Positions 60,635 through 64,000 of a stretch of 64,000 nt of DNA are shown here, piece after piece. The DNA comes from Gossypium raimondii (lineage: Eukaryota > Streptophyta > Magnoliopsida > Malvales > Malvaceae): assembly GCF_025698545.1 (NCBI RefSeq), contig NC_068570.1:50921924-50985923 (forward strand), in the 5' to 3' direction. Position 1 is the first letter of the stretch. Every line of letters starts with the position of its first letter. The position numbers and the translations under genes are program-made. Below the pieces are notes generated by a model, which searched no databases, was not told where the DNA came from, and saw only the letters and a program-made list of their open reading frames with translations.

Positions 60635-62885
60635 TTATATAGGATAAAATGTTAAGCAGTTAGTAGAAACATATGCCTCAACTATACATCCTTCTAAACG
60701 AGCCTTATTCCATGTATATGTTTTGAGCCTTCCTAAAAACCTATTAGGTAAAAAATTTTTTTTTACTGAATTATTATACTTTACCTAAAAATATACAACT
60801 TAAAAGGTTAAAAGATAGAGTTATCTCTCAACAAGGTACATCCATCGATAATGTACAAGTTCTCTAAGAATGACCTCATTAGGTAAATGTACCATCACAT
60901 CAAAAAAAGTGTTGGAGGGGGGAGGGGGTTCTCCAACTTGCACAAAATGATTACACTAGCTTCTTTTAAGTCTTTTACCTTCTCCTTCTTCAATGTCTTA
61001 CAACATAATCTTTAAAAAAATTGCCTTGCTCATCCAATGCTTGGAAAACATCTTTCGGTACAAATTTCCTAAAATGGACTGGAATCAATCTTTGCAAAGG
61101 ATATAATAGTCATGACTTTTCAATCCTAAAGTCTTTCCATCACCGATATTAACACATCGTGAGATATTTGATGCATTTCTATCAGGAAACTTCATTGATT
61201 TTAGAAATGAACAAAATTTCTTTCCTCTTTTGATAAAGTGTAACATGCAAGAGGAATCAAGTACGAACCATTTAACAATTTTTTCAAATGCAGTTCTTTA
61301 TTTATTTTCATGTTCTCTAGAACTAATCTTGCACTTACAGTATCTAAGTTGTGGCATTCTTTATTTTAAAATGTAGTTATTTCTTTCTCCCTTTAATGTT
61401 CAACAACATTCTTAAAATATTATCACAAATATTTTTCTCGATATGCATGGCATCTAAGTTGTGGCGTAACTTCATTGTTTTCCAATAAGGCAGCTCAAAA
61501 AAGATGCTCTTCTTAGTCCACTTCAACTCTTCATGGGTTTTTTTTTTCTTTTTGTTTGGATGTTTTCCAAACTTATTATCTTTGAGACCAGTTAATTGTT
61601 GTATTAGCTCATTCCCAGATAACTTCTTTGGCTTTGATTTTTTTTTCTACCTTATCATCAAATAGTTTACTTTTTATATTCATTTATAGTCCATAAAAAA
61701 ACATACATTTAAAAATACTTATTCTTTTAAGCATCATAAGCCCATACCCCATTTTCCCATAGATCTTTCAACTCATCTATTACGGTTTTAAATAGACATC
61801 GATATCTTTTGTTGGTGAGTTTCATCCAAGAATAAGTAATGGCAACATCATGAAAGTCTCTATCATACATTTCCAAGCTGGAAGATTATATGACATAACT
61901 ATAACTGGCCATATGTTATATGTAGAGCTCATTATCCCAAACAGATTGAAGCCATCGGTTGCTAAGCCGAGTCTAACATTTCATGGATCATGTGCAAACC
62001 AATCATTCTACTTGTCAAAATGTTTCCAAGCATATCCATCTGTTAGGTGCCTTAATGTATCATCATCAACAAACTTTCCTACATGCCACTGCATATCCTT
62101 AGCTATTTTTTTGGACATAAACAATCTTTGGGGCCTTGGTTTTAATGGAAAATAACGTGAGGCTTTTTAAGGTATTTTCTTCTCAATAACCTTCCACCTT
62201 GATGCTTCACATATTGAACAACTGTGTCTATCTTTAAACTCCCCCCAAAATAGAACACAATCATATTTGCATTCATGAATAGGAATGTAACTAAGTCCCA
62301 TGTCTCCTAGTGTTTTGGTTGCCTCATGACATGATGAATGAATTATACTACTAAGGAAAGCCTCTCTCAAAAGTTCTAATATCATATTACTTGTGTTGTT
62401 CCTCAATTGATAATAAATATTTATGTGCAACAATTTTACAATAAATGAAAACTTACACATGGTTGTGTAATCTGGTAACAATGCACATTGTGCATCATTC
62501 AACAGTCTGATAAATTTTTTAGCTTCTTCCTCACTGAAATAATTATTAGAACCGCTATTAAAAACACATCTTCTAAGAAATCATGCAGTCCATCATCTAA
62601 AAGTTTAACATTGTGACTCATCCCCTCATAAGTACTACTTCGAATAGTGAAACCAAATTGCTCACCATGATAAACCTACTTAGTATAACTTTTTGATATA
62701 CCTTTTAAAAGTAAATGACCTTCCACATCTCTTTGACATCTAATATAAACATTTATGCACTCTTGACAAGGACATCAAATTTTACATTTTAGTCTGATCT
62801 TTCTATGTATGAATTGCATTAATCTTTCAACTCCTAACATATATTTCAAAGAATATTTTGACTCCATCATCCAACTTTTGTCCAT
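60635..62885 (-). pseudogene. TNP2 transposase N-terminal and central region
   Basis: Starts MDKSWMMESKYSLKYM at 62885, the transposase-associated domain, with CPCQEC and VYHGEQFG following. Then HECKYDCVLFW and SCSICEASRWK (62.2-62.3 kb), the zinc-binding-like block; DPRNVRLGLATDGFN and YNLPAWKCM (61.87-62.0 kb); HNLDAMHIEKN (~61.45 kb); and GRLKTYTWNKARLEGCI (~60.7 kb). Nonsense codons (62777-62775; a Trp-to-stop before VYHGEQ; one before NDWFA) and frameshifts show it is dead. It would have encoded the CACTA cut-and-paste transposase. Confidence 0.75.
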
Positions 62886-64000
62886 GCCACTAAGTTACGC
62901 CTAATATGAGAGAAGATAAAAATATGAGAAATTAAACTATAAAAAAACCCACATAGTCCATGATGAAATAGCTAAATTAATATAAAAAGTAAAAAAAAGA
63001 TAAATCCTAAAACTAATGATAAGAACATTAAATATTAACAAATAAAAAAACCCAAAGAATTGCTGAAAGGGATTTAGTTAGGTAATTTAGTCCTAAAATT
63101 AATGATTGGTAATTTTGTCCACTAGCATGATAGAAACTATGCTAATTATATTCATATGGGGAACATAAGCATAATATTTCATAAACATAAGGACTTACAA
63201 GGAAGATAATTCAAAACATAATAGAACCTCATAATTAAAGGAAGTCAAGATTGCATTGTTCCACAGTTTACAATAGGACAAATTAAATTTAAACATATGC
63301 AATATTATTTGGAAGCATAAAATTAAAAGCCAAATTATTCAAAACTTGAGAAATATCTCTTCACTTTATGCCTACAATGGTAATTGCATAAATATCTGAG
63401 AGGATATTAAAAGTTAAAAACTTCTATATCAAGTTGTTTTTAAGAATAAACATATTTAATGGTATGCATATTTCAATTCATCTTGTTCGATATTTCAATG
63501 CTAATTGCTTTGATTAAATTTCATAAAATGCATTCTTAAATACGTTCAATGAATAACGGAATTTCATAAACCCATTCATTGAAAAATGAAAGTTTTAGAA
63601 TACTATAAGTTCAGAAACTGATTCCAAGAAACACAAAAATTCCAAGAATACCACAAATTCTCAAACCCATTCCAAGGACATGCTACGGGACAAAAATTTG
63701 AATTAATGAAATGGTGGCATTTAATTAATGAAAATGGTGCATAGAAGTAGTATGTTAAACGGGGCGTATTGGATAAGTTAAATGGAGAGTTTTGGATAGG
63801 GCCTAATCAGCAACAATTATATTGTTTTGTAACCAAATTGTTTGTTTTATTGTTTTTCCTTTCCTTTATTATGTTGCGTAGAATCAGAAGAAAACAAGCA
63901 GAAAAATACACAAGATTTCTTCTCCCTAATTTTCTCTCTTTTATACTATTTCTATTATCAAAATTTCTTTGTTTTCTTCTTAACTTTTCGAGCCACATCA
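62886..64000. other. Intergenic, no gene recognised
   Basis: AT-rich. It should contain the transposase-proximal end of the CACTA relic, but no terminal motif was found. No credible coding frame or repeat structure. Confidence 0.4.

Larger units (their letters stand above)
53330..62885 (-). mobile_element. Decayed CACTA (En/Spm, TNP2-type) transposon
   Basis: Coding fragments of a TNP2-type transposase run on the minus strand from 62885 down to 54760. A 3' region at 53.33-54.4 kb is rich in GTGACA.../...TGTCACTAG inverted motifs typical of CACTA subterminal DNA. The terminal CACTA motifs were not found, so the outer limits are approximate. Hosts three retroelement insertions (54903-59533, 55918-59300, 60274-60634). 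Confidence 0.65.

Overview
This is plant nuclear DNA: spliced genes with GT-AG introns, a very AT-rich background and a dense layer of nested transposable elements. The long-terminal-repeat (LTR) sequences carry clustered CACACGGCCGTGT / CACACGCCCGTGT motifs and begin TGTAACACCC. I recall both traits from cotton (Gossypium) retrotransposons, so a Gossypium or close Malvaceae chromosome is the best guess; that is inference, not a database result.

Gene-rich left part (1-14.7 kb). The 3' end of an ASPM-type spindle gene (+) faces the 3' end of MED21 (-, Mediator subunit, 137 aa, four exons rebuilt here). Next come a plant-specific AT-hook-like nuclear protein (-, 407 aa) with a Harbinger-type MITE upstream, a tRNA-Arg(UCU) (-), a small basic protein gene (+, 109 aa), and an eight-exon gene for an At1g61900-like GPI-anchored protein (-, 453 aa, including a 12-nt microexon).

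Repeat block 1 (about 15-30.5 kb). A MULE-like long-inverted-repeat element is the base of a four-level nest. It holds family-1 LTR copy A, which holds family-1 copy B and a family-2 LTR; copy B holds another family-2 LTR. All four LTR insertions keep 5-bp target-site duplications (TSDs) and none contains a coding region, so they look like solo LTRs or non-autonomous elements.

Gene island (30.5-35.4 kb). An intronless P-class PPR protein (663 aa) is followed by an intronless ATPC1, the chloroplast ATP synthase gamma subunit (376 aa) with its thioredoxin-regulated cysteine pair.

Repeat block 2 (36.7-48.2 kb). There is a two-LTR non-autonomous element with a ~132-bp internal array, a third family-1-like LTR that split a dispersed repeat also seen at 8.4 kb, and a 1.2-kb non-autonomous hAT element.

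Right part (48.2-64 kb). A microRNA171 hairpin on the minus strand is the only clear gene. Beyond it lie a small MITE, a Copia 3' LTR with polypurine tract, and a decayed CACTA (TNP2-type) transposon whose coding region is broken by an LTR that itself contains a family-2 LTR, plus a small Copia solo LTR.

The genes do not form a pathway; they are ordinary dispersed plant genes separated by transposon blocks. I found no convincing new enzyme or defence system. The strongest items beyond routine annotation are the miR171 locus, the datable insertion nest, the LTR-internal minisatellites that differ between copies, and a nearly identical 69-bp duplication inside the ASPM IQ exon.
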